64,000 nt of DNA from Sporosarcina sp. BP05 (lineage in GTDB: Bacteria > Bacillota > Bacilli > Bacillales_A > Planococcaceae), in contig NZ_JACFTD010000001.1 in NCBI RefSeq assembly GCF_014282005.1, positions 310,001 to 374,000 on the forward strand, in the 5' to 3' direction. The position numbers and the translations under genes are program-made. The notes beneath the pieces were generated by a model. The model had not been told where the DNA came from, made no database searches, and saw only the letters and a list, made by a program, of their open reading frames with translations. Below, one piece after another: positions 1 through 7,568 of this stretch (the first letter of the stretch is position 1; the number at the start of each line of letters is the position of its first letter).

Positions 1-896
1 AATCCGATTCCTTCGTCGATAACATGTAACTTCAAATACCCATCATCTTCAAATAGCCTAACAGTAAGATCCTCAGTGCCTGCGTATTTTAGTGCATTAA
101 ACACCGCTTCCTGGCAAACCCGGTAAACGACTGTTTCAATTTCACCTTCGTATCTTTTCGAGTCCAGCTCCGCTGTAAAATGGACGACAAGTCCGTAGTT
201 TTTTTCCATCCATTTAAAATGTGTTCTAAATGCAGCTTCCATCCCTAAATCATCAAGTGTCGCTGGTCTTAGTTCGACGGATAGATGACGGATATCGTCC
301 AATAACCGCATGAGTGAGCCTTCTGTCTGCTGCACTTTTTTTAACACTTCTGCATCGACATTCATATATTTCAATACACGAAGTTCAACTAGTGAACTAA
401 GCACTTCCTGCGCCACCCCATCATGCAACTCCCTCGAAATCCGTTTTCGCTCGTCTTCCTGGGCTTTGATGATATTTTTCGTAATCATTTTCTGATTAAG
501 CATTTCCTGTGTTTTATATTGTTTCGTCAAATCACGGAGCATGAATACACGGATCCCGTTTTCCACGTCAATCGTTTGATAACTAGCCGTGTAAGGAATA
601 ACCCCTTTGCCCTTGGTGTCCAAGTACACTTGGAACGAACTGAAATCTTCATCTGGGCTCTTCAAATAACACGATATGCATGTCTGAAGCTCTTGTTCAT
701 TCGTATAACCTTTACAGGACATGCATATCGCCTCTGCATCGCCTGCCGCCATGCTATCGAGTACTTCCGCATTCAAAATGAGTTCGGCAGCGCTATTCAT
801 TGTGAGTACCTTTCCAGTACGGTCAAAAAAGAAGATGGCCTCTGCAGAATTGCCATACATCTTCATCAACAGATCCGTCAATTGAAATTCACTCAT
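1..896 (-). CDS. nreB: NreB-like oxygen-sensing histidine kinase (partial, 3' end off window)
   Basis: Read from the complement: about 298 residues starting at ATG 896, running off the left edge. An N-terminal PAS-like domain holds four cysteines in the pattern C58-x2-C61-x11-C73-x2-C76, the spacing known for the oxygen-labile [4Fe-4S] cluster of staphylococcal NreB. It is followed by a HisKA_3 phosphoacceptor motif (RELHDGVAQ) and, at the edge, the start of the ATPase G1 box (DEGIGF). No membrane segment is visible, as expected for cytoplasmic NreB. It begins 5 bases after the nreA stop, so the two are cotranscribed; nreC should lie beyond the left edge. The family activates nitrate/nitrite respiration when oxygen is low. 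Seen: motifs and spacing. Inferred: NreB role. Confidence 0.9.
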   Translation of the reverse strand, partial: MSEFQLTDLLMKMYGNSAEAIFFFDRTGKVLTMNSAAELILNAEVLDSMAAGDAEAICMSCKGYTNEQELQTCISCYLKSPDEDFSSFQVYLDTKGKGVIPYTASYQTIDVENGIRVFMLRDLTKQYKTQEMLNQKMITKNIIKAQEDERKRISRELHDGVAQEVLSSLVELRVLKYMNVDAEVLKKVQQTEGSLMRLLDDIRHLSVELRPATLDDLGMEAAFRTHFKWMEKNYGLVVHFTAELDSKRYEGEIETVVYRVCQEAVFNALKYAGTEDLTVRLFEDDGYLKLHVIDEGIG

Positions 897-901
897 ACTC
901 T

Positions 902-1366
902 TCAATTTCCAACCATCTCCTTATTAAAAAATTGGCCAAACGTCGGACCAACCACCTGTTTAAATTCCGTAAAACATTCTAGCGTCAATTTCTCTTCGGT
1001 ACGGTAACCTACAAGTAACACACCTTTTACTCGATTATATTCATAAAGCGCGATTGCACCAAAACTTTTCAACCCTTCTGCTACGATAATCGGATAATTA
1101 TACAGGTCTTTTCTTCCAATCATTTTTTCCGCATCTTCTACAAGGAGCGGTTTGCCTGTCTTAAAAACATGACCTACAATACCTTTACCAGTTTGTAAAA
1201 CGATTCTTCGATAACGGTTACTTCGATTTCCTATAGTAAATACCCATTTCAGCTCGAACCGGAACTCTACCGATTGGACAAGTGCCAACCCGACAAAGTC
1301 AAAGGCGAAATGGTCCCGCAGACGTCCCATTTCCTGTTGGTAATTAAAATCGTTCTGTCCATTCAT
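902..1366 (-). CDS. nreA: NreA-like GAF-domain nitrate receptor
   Basis: 154 residues, a single GAF domain without signal peptide or membrane segment. ATG 1366 is preceded by AGGAG about 8 bases upstream. NreA of staphylococci binds nitrate and modulates the NreB kinase; size, GAF fold and position directly upstream of an NreB with the cluster cysteines support that call. The gene is first in the operon nreA-nreB(-nreC). The upstream 200 bases lead into a TnpB element transcribed in the opposite direction, so the promoter must lie between 1367 and the element's left end at about 1430-1456. Other GAF proteins of this size act as methionine-sulfoxide reductases, but the neighbour makes NreA more likely. 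Confidence 0.8.
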   Translation of the reverse strand: MNGQNDFNYQQEMGRLRDHFAFDFVGLALVQSVEFRFELKWVFTIGNRSNRYRRIVLQTGKGIVGHVFKTGKPLLVEDAEKMIGRKDLYNYPIIVAEGLKSFGAIALYEYNRVKGVLLVGYRTEEKLTLECFTEFKQVVGPTFGQFFNKEMVGN

Positions 1367-1456
1367 CCCTTTTTACTCCTTATATAGAAAAAAGGCGGTT
1401 GCCCCTTTCCTACTATTTAATTCAAACTGTTCTTTCTATCAGTTTTGTCAAGAGTA

Positions 1457-1492
1457 CCCCTTCTTCAAATTTCGATAGAAATTAAGGAGGGG
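1457..1492. repeat. Left-end hairpin of the TnpB element
   Basis: CCCCTTCTT (1457-1465) pairs with AAGGAGGGG (1484-1492) through one G-T wobble; inside, AATTTC (1468-1473) and GAAATT (1478-1483) pair perfectly around GATA. The layout mirrors the right-end hairpin and is the type of structure recognised by Y1 transposases at IS200/IS605 ends. Confidence 0.7.
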
Positions 1493-1583
1493 GTGAATTG
1501 ATGCTTTTTGTTTGCATTGTGAATCGTAAAAATAGCTCTTTGAACATATGTTCGATATACTAGATATAAGGAGCTGAACTATT

Positions 1584-3047
1584 ATGACTTTGGAAAAAGA
1601 TTCTCCTAAAAATTATAAGACTCGTCAAATTTGGATTAAAAAAGGACATCGGTTGTTTCCTTACTTTCAAGAAATGACTCAAAACGCTAAAAACATGCAC
1701 AACACAACGAACTTTTATATAAGGCAGGTTTACACTGGATTAACCCAAGATAAACCACTCCAACCTTTACAAATTGAAGTTTTGAGCACGATTGAAGATA
1801 ATTTGTTTAAAATAAATGAAGTTCAGACGGCTACTTTTTACAAGAAAAATGAAAAGGAACAATCAAAACCTGAAGAAAAACGAAAAGAAGTGAAGTGTAA
1901 TTTATTTGAAAAGCCTTCACAAGAGCAACCCTATGTTAATTACAACTTTTTGGATGCTTTATTTAAATTAATTGGTCAAAAGGATTATCGTTCACTACCT
2001 GCACAGTCGAGCCAATCTGTTATGAAGACTGTGTTCCAAAATTGGAAATCATTTTACGCTAGTTTAAAAGATTACAAACTAAATCCATCCAAATACAAAG
2101 CAGTTCCTAAAATACCTACTTACAGTCGTGCGTCCAAGAAAGAAATCACTTTCACAAACCAAAATTGTGCCATAAAAAACAATCGGTTTTTAAAGTTCCC
2201 AAAGACAAAGGAACAATTGAACATTGGAAAATTGGGTTGTGCTGATGGTAGATTGAAACAAGTCCGTGTGATTCCAAAATACAACCAATATGTTGTTGAA
2301 TTAGTAATGGAAGTTCCTTCCGAAGCGCTTCAATTAGAAGATAACGGTAGATTCACGAGTATTGATTTAGGCATTGATAATCTTGCAACCATTGTGACTA
2401 ACACAGGTCGTAGACCTGTATTAGTCAAGGGCAAAAACGTCAAATCTGTCAATCAATATTTCAATAAACAAAAAGCACATTTCCTTGGCGTTTTAAGACA
2501 AGGAAAACAACCAAAACAAGGCTTTTACACTTCTAAACAATTGGAAAGGTTACATCAAAAAAGACAGTTGAAAATCAAAGATATTTTTCACAAAGCAAGC
2601 ACCACTATCGTTAAAATCGCACTGGAAGAGAAAACAAACACGATCATAATCGGTAAAAACAAAGATTGGAAACAACAAATCAATATAGGGAAACAAAATA
2701 ATCAATCATTTGTTAGTATTCCACATAACTTGCTTATCAACATGATTGACTATAAAGCTGCCCAATATGGAATTAATGTTGTTTTAACCGAGGAATCCTA
2801 CACCTCCAAAGCTAGTTTTCTTGATGGTGACGATATTCCCACTTATGCCGAAAGTGATACGAAGAAACCGTTCTCTGGTAAGCGTATTAAAAGAGGTCTG
2901 TATTGCTCGGGTCGAAATTGGTTAATCAACGCTGATGTGAATGGTGCTGCAAATATTTTGAAGAAAGCATTGTATAGGTTAACAAAAGAAACTGATTTCA
3001 ATATTGAAACAGTGAATGTTTGGAACCCAAAATCAATTGTTATATAA
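1584..3047 (+). CDS. tnpB: TnpB RNA-guided nuclease family protein with altered RuvC-II site
   Basis: 487 residues; ATG 1584 follows AAGGAG by ten bases. An N-terminal helical/wedge half leads into a split RuvC domain: RuvC-I Asp261 (SIDLGIDNLA), RuvC-II strand at about 353-360 (TIIIGKNKDW) and RuvC-III Asp451 (INADVNGAANIL). Two departures from classic TnpB are visible. The residue expected to be the catalytic Glu in the RuvC-II strand is Gly357, and the CxxC...CxxC zinc ribbon before RuvC-III is missing (one Cys, in LYCSGRN). A conserved-looking acidic pair, E403-E404 (LTEESYTSKAS), lies downstream. TnpB proteins use a 3'-derived omegaRNA to cut DNA next to a short motif. Whether this one cuts or only binds cannot be told from sequence. 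Confidence 0.9.
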   Translation: MTLEKDSPKNYKTRQIWIKKGHRLFPYFQEMTQNAKNMHNTTNFYIRQVYTGLTQDKPLQPLQIEVLSTIEDNLFKINEVQTATFYKKNEKEQSKPEEKRKEVKCNLFEKPSQEQPYVNYNFLDALFKLIGQKDYRSLPAQSSQSVMKTVFQNWKSFYASLKDYKLNPSKYKAVPKIPTYSRASKKEITFTNQNCAIKNNRFLKFPKTKEQLNIGKLGCADGRLKQVRVIPKYNQYVVELVMEVPSEALQLEDNGRFTSIDLGIDNLATIVTNTGRRPVLVKGKNVKSVNQYFNKQKAHFLGVLRQGKQPKQGFYTSKQLERLHQKRQLKIKDIFHKASTTIVKIALEEKTNTIIIGKNKDWKQQINIGKQNNQSFVSIPHNLLINMIDYKAAQYGINVVLTEESYTSKASFLDGDDIPTYAESDTKKPFSGKRIKRGLYCSGRNWLINADVNGAANILKKALYRLTKETDFNIETVNVWNPKSIVI

Positions 3048-3222
3048 AAGAAGTCCCAACGGCAAGACCAATGGGATAGAGGGTCTGGGCGTTAGTAGAC
3101 CGCCAAAGTGACAGCCCCACTGCTCGTTAATCGTTCAGGTTCGCTTAGATTTTAGGAGAATACATCGACACGACAGAAACCCCTTCCTCAAAAATGCGTT
3201 AGCATTTTAGATGGGGGAGCAT
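3048..3222 (+). ncRNA. Putative omegaRNA (reRNA) 3' of tnpB
   Basis: The 175 bases from the tnpB stop to the element's right end carry no frame and contain complementary GC-rich segments, ending in the hairpin AAAATGC-GTTA-GCATTTT (3191-3208) inside a CCCC/GGGG outer stem (3180-3217). In studied TnpB systems this stretch, together with the tnpB 3' end, is the scaffold of the guide RNA, and the guide is the flank just past the right end (here starting about 3221-3227). Inference from family knowledge and position; extent of the 5' end unknown. Confidence 0.6.
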
Positions 3223-3226
3223 TCAT

Positions 3227-3422
3227 AAAGAATACGGCTTCCTCAAACATAATTCAACGGCACAGCCCCCTTACTCTTTGGATTGACGGGAATCAAAAAT
3301 TTGTTCATTCACATACTTCTAATTGTACGTTCAGTTAAGGAGTCTTCCTAGTAGGGATGTTCCTAGTAAACAGGGGAACACGCAACCACTCATAAACAAT
3401 GCACGACCGAGCAATATAAATA
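3227..3422. other. Intergenic remainder between TnpB element and mod terminator
   Basis: About 200 bases with no supported coding frame; the longest ATG frame on the minus strand is 21 codons and has no ribosome binding site. Nothing recognisable, apart from serving as the presumed guide source at its left end. Confidence 0.5.
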
Positions 3423-3460
3423 GCTGCTTTATCTATCCAAAGCGGACTAGATAAAGCGGC
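3423..3460 (-). terminator. Terminator of the mod operon, overlapping the modC stop
   Basis: GCTGCTTTATCTA (3423-3435) and TAGATAAAGCGGC (3448-3460) pair over 13 bp with one G-T; on the minus strand the stem is followed by TATTTATATT. The left-side arm contains the modC stop codon, so coding and termination signals overlap. Confidence 0.75.
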
Positions 3461-4073
3461 CTTGTTCAATTTTATATATACGTGTTGCAACTTTTTCCGC
3501 TTCTGTCCAATTGTGAGTCACCATGATAATGGGGATATTCAAATTACGCTGAATATCCGTAATGACTGTAAGCGCGTCATGCCGTGCTTTATCGTCCAAT
3601 GCCGATAGGGGTTCATCAAGAAGAAGAATATCAGGTTCCGTCGCAAGCGCACGTGCAATTGCAGTTCGCTGTTTTTCCCCACCAGACATTTCATGGGGAT
3701 AGGCATTTCGCAGATGACTTATTCCGAATTGATCGAGCAGCGCAAGTGCTTTTTCGGATTTCTGTGCAGACTTCATACCATACTGAACATTTTTTTCTGT
3801 AGTCATATGAGGGAATAACGCATAGTCCTGCATGACATATCCAACACTTCGTTTTTCAGTTGGACATGGTTTTTGGTTGGATGAAAAGTAAGTGTTTTCC
3901 CCCATATGGATATGGCCTAAGTTTGGTAGAGTAAGACCAGCAATCATATCTAGACATGTCGTCTTTCCAGAACCGGATGGTCCAAATAAGACGCTCACTT
4001 CTCCTTTAGCCGCTTTAATCGCCACATCGATTTTAAAATCCGGCAAATCTTTAATGAGATGTGCGTCAAACAT
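3447..4073 (-). CDS. modC: Molybdate ABC transporter ATPase, short form
   Basis: 208 residues with Walker A (GPSGSGKTT, about 32-40), Q-loop region, signature (MSGGEKQR, about 129-136) and Walker B (ILLLDEPLSALDD). It powers molybdate import with ModB and ModA. It is much shorter than the classic ModC of about 350 residues because the C-terminal Mop/TOBE molybdate-binding domain is absent, as in other short Firmicute homologues. The ATG overlaps the modB 3' end by 8 bases, implying translational coupling. Alone it could be any small ABC ATPase; the modB-modA neighbours decide the call. Confidence 0.88.
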   Translation of the reverse strand: MFDAHLIKDLPDFKIDVAIKAAKGEVSVLFGPSGSGKTTCLDMIAGLTLPNLGHIHMGENTYFSSNQKPCPTEKRSVGYVMQDYALFPHMTTEKNVQYGMKSAQKSEKALALLDQFGISHLRNAYPHEMSGGEKQRTAIARALATEPDILLLDEPLSALDDKARHDALTVITDIQRNLNIPIIMVTHNWTEAEKVATRIYKIEQGRFI

Positions 4074-4776
4074 TACGAGGGGCTCCCCCTTTCCTTTTCA
4101 CAGTGAAACGCCGCAAATTCTGATTCGACCACCAACTTAGCCAGAGAATTGTGGAAAATCCAAGTGCGACGATAATAATCACCCAAAATGTTGCTGTTTG
4201 CATATCACCGGCTTCAACCGCAAAGTAGATGGCCATGGGAATGGTGTCCGTTCGACCAGGGATATAGCCTGCAATCATCAGTGTCGAACCAAACTCGCCG
4301 AGTGCGCGGGCGAATGTAAGGACGAAGCCCGCAAGTAAACCCGGCCAGGCTAGCGGTAATGTGATTGTGCGGAAGACGCGCCATTTTGAAGCACCTAGTG
4401 TATGAGCCGCGGCCTCCAATTTTCCGTCGACTTGTTTGAATGCAGCTGACGCACTTTGATACATGAGTGGAAAAGCGACTACTGTCGAAGCGATAACGGC
4501 TCCAATCCAGGAGAAAACGATTTGAAGATGTGCGTAATCATACAGCCATTTTCCAAGAAACTGATCTTTTCCAAATAGGATAAGCAGTCCGAATCCAACG
4601 ACCGTCGGCGGTAATACAAGTGGTAACAGGAAAAACGCTTCAATGATTGTCTTCCCTAAGAAGTTTTTCCGTGCAAATATGCGTGCGAGGAACGTGCCAG
4701 TGAGAAAAACGATAATTGTCGCAATGGCCGCGACTTTGATAGAGAGCATGAGCGGCCCGTAACTGATTTCTCCCAT
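4066..4776 (-). CDS. modB: Molybdate ABC transporter permease
   Basis: 236 residues with five to six hydrophobic segments and the cytoplasmic EAA-type loop (LEAAAHTLGASKWRVF, about 121-136) that docks on ModC; ALGEFGSTLMIAG is a strong ModB family motif. ATG 4776 has AGGAGG ten bases upstream. It lies 17 bases after modA and overlaps modC, so modABC form one unit. Molybdate feeds molybdenum cofactor synthesis, which nitrate reductase needs; this fits the NreAB genes next door. Confidence 0.93.
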   Translation of the reverse strand: MGEISYGPLMLSIKVAAIATIIVFLTGTFLARIFARKNFLGKTIIEAFFLLPLVLPPTVVGFGLLILFGKDQFLGKWLYDYAHLQIVFSWIGAVIASTVVAFPLMYQSASAAFKQVDGKLEAAAHTLGASKWRVFRTITLPLAWPGLLAGFVLTFARALGEFGSTLMIAGYIPGRTDTIPMAIYFAVEAGDMQTATFWVIIIVALGFSTILWLSWWSNQNLRRFTVKRKGGAPRNV

Positions 4777-4793
4777 TGGCAGTGTTCCTCCTT

Positions 4794-5555
4794 TTAGTTT
4801 GTAAATCCGAAATCTACTAGTATTTTTTGTACTTCTGGTGTCTTCATATAATCAAGAAATGTGCTAGCTGCTTTCGGCTGTTTTGTCGCAGAGATTAGTG
4901 CACCGGGATAGACAGCTGATGAATGCAATGTTGGATCAATTTCCGAAATGACTTCTACTTTATTAGACGAGTGGGCATCACTTGTGAAAACAATGCCCAT
5001 CTCGGCATTACCTGTCTCCACAAAGGTTAATACTTGGCGGACATCCTTGCCGAAGACGAATTTAGGTTCGAGTACCTCCCATTCGCCAAGTTTTGTGAGC
5101 GCTTCTTTTGCGTAAACACCCGCAGGTACAGTGTCCGGGTTACCGATGGCAAAGTGGTCGATTTGGGACGTAAACGGATTCTCTTCATTCAACAGCGAAT
5201 TATCTCCATCTTTTTGGCGAATAACAACTAACGTATTGCTTGTGATGTCTATTCGCGTATCCGATTCAATTTTACTGTTCTTTTCAAGTTTGTCCATATC
5301 CGAACTACTTGCGGAAATGAAAACATCGACGGGTGCACCATTTTTGATTTGTTGTGCAAGCTTACCAGACGAACCGAAAGTGAACGTGACCTGAATACCT
5401 TTGTTGACTTTTTCAAATTCGGTTGCAATTTCAGTTAGCGCCGGCGTCATACTTGAAGCTGCCGCCACAAGGATTTCTGTTTTTTCGTCAGCCTCTGATT
5501 TTGTGCATGACGCAAGGATAAGCAGGATGGAAATAACTAATAAGAGTCGTCTCAT
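4794..5555 (-). CDS. modA: Molybdate-binding lipoprotein
   Basis: 253 residues from ATG 5555, chosen because it begins directly with a lipoprotein signal (MRRLLLVISILLILASCTKS, lipobox ending at the Cys about residue 17) and has AAGGGG upstream; an in-frame extension to 5627 would put 24 residues before the signal and is rejected. The mature protein has the ModA hallmarks VAAASSMTPAL near the start and the KLAQQIKNGAPVDVFISAS segment. It captures molybdate outside the membrane and delivers it to ModB. First gene of modABC, separated from ric by a terminator, so it should have its own promoter within 5556-5612. Confidence 0.93.
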   Translation of the reverse strand: MRRLLLVISILLILASCTKSEADEKTEILVAAASSMTPALTEIATEFEKVNKGIQVTFTFGSSGKLAQQIKNGAPVDVFISASSSDMDKLEKNSKIESDTRIDITSNTLVVIRQKDGDNSLLNEENPFTSQIDHFAIGNPDTVPAGVYAKEALTKLGEWEVLEPKFVFGKDVRQVLTFVETGNAEMGIVFTSDAHSSNKVEVISEIDPTLHSSAVYPGALISATKQPKAASTFLDYMKTPEVQKILVDFGFTN

Positions 5556-5612
5556 TTTATCCCAAACCCCTTTTCTTCTATCATAACGGACATAGTGGAA
5601 TGGTTCCACGCT

Positions 5613-5640
5613 AAAAAACCACCCCATGAGGTGGTTTTTT
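5613..5640. terminator. Bidirectional-looking terminator between ric and modA
   Basis: AAAAAACCACC (5613-5623) and GGTGGTTTTTT (5630-5640) are exact complements around a 6-base loop. On the minus strand this ends the ric transcript before modA begins. Confidence 0.9.
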
Positions 5641-5660
5641 AAAGCGTTTTCTTTAGTAAA

Positions 5661-6359
5661 TCAAAGTGCGGCCCGCACACGGTCAAATAAATTGTTATTT
5701 TCGAGATGAACATGATCAAACGTGTCTTTTTCGAGTTGTGCAAGACGTGCGTATACGAGTCTATATGTTCCGCACGCACCATCTGGAGGCATGAAGTTAT
5801 TTGTAAGATCGCGTAATTCAGCTAATAATTCCCCTGCATTCTCATGCTCTCTCTCGAGTTCCAATATATATGGTTTAACTTTCTCTTTTAGTTCAGGTGT
5901 AGGCTTTTCTAAAAACTTTAGAATGAGTGGGAAGACATTCTCATCTTCATCTGCCGTATGGTCAAGGAGTTCGCTACGTAATTCTTTGAAGATTTCTTGA
6001 ACACGAAGGAGATGCGGTTGATTTTCCCCGTGAACACGGGAAACTTTCGTAATGTACGGTGCAAGGAGTAAAAACTCATCCCGCAGTCCATCGTGATACC
6101 TTCTTTGAATATAGGCAACAAGTGTTTTTGAATTGAATGATATCGGGTCCATTCCACCCTGTTTCCCCCATGTCTTTTCCATTTCCTTGATGCTATTTAA
6201 AACATCTTCTGGGTTAAGTTTTCGTTCTTCTGCAGCATCTTTTAAAGCTATTTTCCCTCCACAGCAAAAGTCGATGCGCAGACATCTAAATAAATCTGCA
6301 CTTTTAGGGAGCACCGTGACGATATCGCAAACTTGTGTATCAAGTGTTAATTGACTCAT
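5661..6359 (-). CDS. ric: Iron-sulfur cluster repair di-iron protein (ScdA/RIC)
   Basis: 232 residues. The N-terminal ScdA_N part has the DFCCGGKIAL motif (Cys32-Cys33); the C-terminal hemerythrin-like helical bundle has spaced His/Glu (YHDGLRDE about 89-96, HTADEDENVFP about 134-144, LEREHENAG, HVHLENNNLF at the end). Family proteins restore Fe-S clusters damaged by nitric oxide or oxidants and are usually induced by NO or low oxygen. AGGAGG lies 8 bases before ATG 6359. The gene is monocistronic, with a terminator after it and a palindromic operator just upstream, and sits with nitrate-sensing and molybdate genes, which suggests protection during nitrate respiration. Confidence 0.93.
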   Translation of the reverse strand: MSQLTLDTQVCDIVTVLPKSADLFRCLRIDFCCGGKIALKDAAEERKLNPEDVLNSIKEMEKTWGKQGGMDPISFNSKTLVAYIQRRYHDGLRDEFLLLAPYITKVSRVHGENQPHLLRVQEIFKELRSELLDHTADEDENVFPLILKFLEKPTPELKEKVKPYILELEREHENAGELLAELRDLTNNFMPPDGACGTYRLVYARLAQLEKDTFDHVHLENNNLFDRVRAAL

Positions 6360-6384
6360 TATAGTTTCCTCCTAATCTCCATTT

Positions 6385-6413
6385 TACCGGGAACTATTCC
6401 CAGTAAAAGTATA
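6385..6413 (-). promoter_or_regulatory. Promoter and palindromic operator of ric
   Basis: The arms TACCGGGAA (6385-6393) and TTCCCAGTA (6397-6405) match in 8 of 9 positions around CTA. On the minus strand a -10-like TATACT (complement of 6408-6413) lies just upstream, with a weak -35, which would put the transcription start inside the palindrome, as for a repressor site. I cannot assign the regulator: it does not resemble the Bacillus NsrR or FNR sites I know. The TAC...GTA ends loosely recall NarL/NreC-family sites. Confidence 0.55.
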
Positions 6414-6480
6414 CAAGACAGGAATTAATGAATGTAGTAGGGTTTGCCCTATTTCGGGGGAAAAGCTGTCTTTGGATAAA

Positions 6481-6735
6481 CTATATAGTCGGCACTTAAC
6501 GACTAGAATGTTCTTCCAATGCCGCTTAGTCGCTTGGTGATGGCCTTACGCAATAAGCCCGCCAGAAGAACACTGTCAGTCTAATTGCCTCGGCGCCTGC
6601 AGGATGCGGGTGTGCAGCCTTTGCCTCAGGACGCGGCGACATTGGGCTGCCTTTCATTAGTGTCGCTCCTTCGCTAGATTTGTTCGCTATACGTGCGACC
6701 CAGTTAACTCCAAATAAGTAGTGCCGAATATATAG
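6481..6735. repeat. 255-bp inverted-repeat-bounded structured element (repeat family A, copy 1)
   Basis: CTATATAGTCGGCACT at 6481-6496 and the complement of CTATATATTCGGCACT at 6720-6735 form terminal inverted repeats differing at one position. Inside are further stems (GTTCTTC at about 6510 with GAAGAAC at about 6575; GTCGC...GCGAC near 6662-6699) and a 60-base core, 6596-6655, that recurs in diverged form at 54482-54541 (inverted) and 54684-54742. No frame is supported. It looks like a MITE or BIME-like dispersed repeat filling the space between ric and the GNAT gene. Confidence 0.65.
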
Positions 6736-6827
6736 AGATGGATTTTTTCAATAAGTAGACTCCATTGTTCCACTTGAGGTACTATCAAACTTTGGTAGCC
6801 ATTCAAACTAGAAAGTAGCTGAGGGTA

Positions 6828-7361
6828 ATGATGAAATTCCATTTAAAAGACGGCGATGAAGTAATGATAACAGAGGCGACTACAGAACATGCCCAACATA
6901 TGGTTGATTTCTATAATGTCGTAGGCGGAGAAACAGACTTTCTTTCATTCGGAAAAAATGAATTTAATCAAAAAGCAGAAACATATAAAGAGTTTCTAGA
7001 ATCTACACGACTGGAACAAAACTCCATTATTTTACTAGCAACCGTAAATGATAAAATTATAAGCATTGCATCTATTAACTCTAGCCAGAAGAATAGAATT
7101 AAGCATGTCGGAACGTTAGGTATTGTTATTAGCGAACAGTTTACCGGGCAAGGATTAGGCCGGAAAATGATGGAACAACTAATCCAGTGGGCAGCCTCAA
7201 ACGGAGTCACTAACAAAATTAGTCTCGTCACTAGAGAAGATAATAATCTAGCTATTGAATTGTATGAAAAACTTGGATTTGAAAAAGAAGGCCTCGTTTT
7301 AAAAGATACATTAATTGATGGTGTTTATTACAACACGCTTGTGATGGGATTATTTTTTTAG
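6828..7361 (+). CDS. GNAT family N-acetyltransferase
   Basis: 177 residues from ATG 6828 (or 6831) with GAGGG upstream. The acetyl-CoA binding motif A is clear (VISEQFTGQGLGRKMMEQL, about 104-122, the Q-x-x-G-x-G/A pattern), followed by the motif B region (LVTREDNNLAIELYEKLGFEKEG, about 137-159) typical of GNATs that acetylate small molecules or protein N-termini. The substrate cannot be told. It stands alone, between a repeat element and a terminator. Confidence 0.85.
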   Translation: MMKFHLKDGDEVMITEATTEHAQHMVDFYNVVGGETDFLSFGKNEFNQKAETYKEFLESTRLEQNSIILLATVNDKIISIASINSSQKNRIKHVGTLGIVISEQFTGQGLGRKMMEQLIQWAASNGVTNKISLVTREDNNLAIELYEKLGFEKEGLVLKDTLIDGVYYNTLVMGLFF

Positions 7362-7531
7362 TACCTATACTCCCCTGGAGAGTGTTTAGTATGTCCTTTT
7401 TATATCGGTATGTGGTACCAGCTGCTGCCACAATTCGAAGGGCACAAATTGTTTCAGTAACTGGTACAATGTATTTTCCGCCATACTACCAAGGATTTGA
7501 AGGGAATCTTCATTTCAAACTATTTAATCGT

Positions 7532-7565
7532 AAAAAAGCACACAACTCATGTTGTGTGCTTTTTT
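7532..7565. terminator. Bidirectional terminator between GNAT and nrdF
   Basis: AAAAAAGCACACAAC and GTTGTGTGCTTTTTT are exact complements around TCAT, with A and T runs on both sides; it serves the converging acetyltransferase and nrd transcripts. The 170 bases between 7362 and 7531 hold no convincing gene. Confidence 0.93.
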
Positions 7566-7568
7566 CAT

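Larger units (their letters stand above)
1430..3226 (+). mobile_element. IS200/IS605-type element carrying tnpB only
   Basis: A single tnpB gene without a tnpA (Y1 transposase) is framed by two subterminal hairpins with related sequence: left 1457-1492 and right 3180-3217. Each has a CCCC-rich outer arm pairing with a G run and a perfect inner AT-rich stem (6 and 7 bp, loops GATA and GTTA). The right end finishes ...GGGGGAGC ATTCAT, like other IS1341-type ends. Exact boundaries are uncertain: the left end lies somewhere in 1430-1456, the right end about 3220-3226. Mobilisation would need a TnpA in trans. It sits between the divergent nreA promoter side and the convergent mod operon. Confidence 0.8.

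Noticed and set aside
423..1007. 194-codon plus-strand frame opposite nreB/nreA
   Set aside because: Antisense shadow of two clearly coding genes with conserved motifs on the other strand; composition not protein-like.
3288..3330. 21-codon minus-strand frame right of the TnpB element
   Set aside because: No ribosome binding site, too short to support, and not followed by related sequence.
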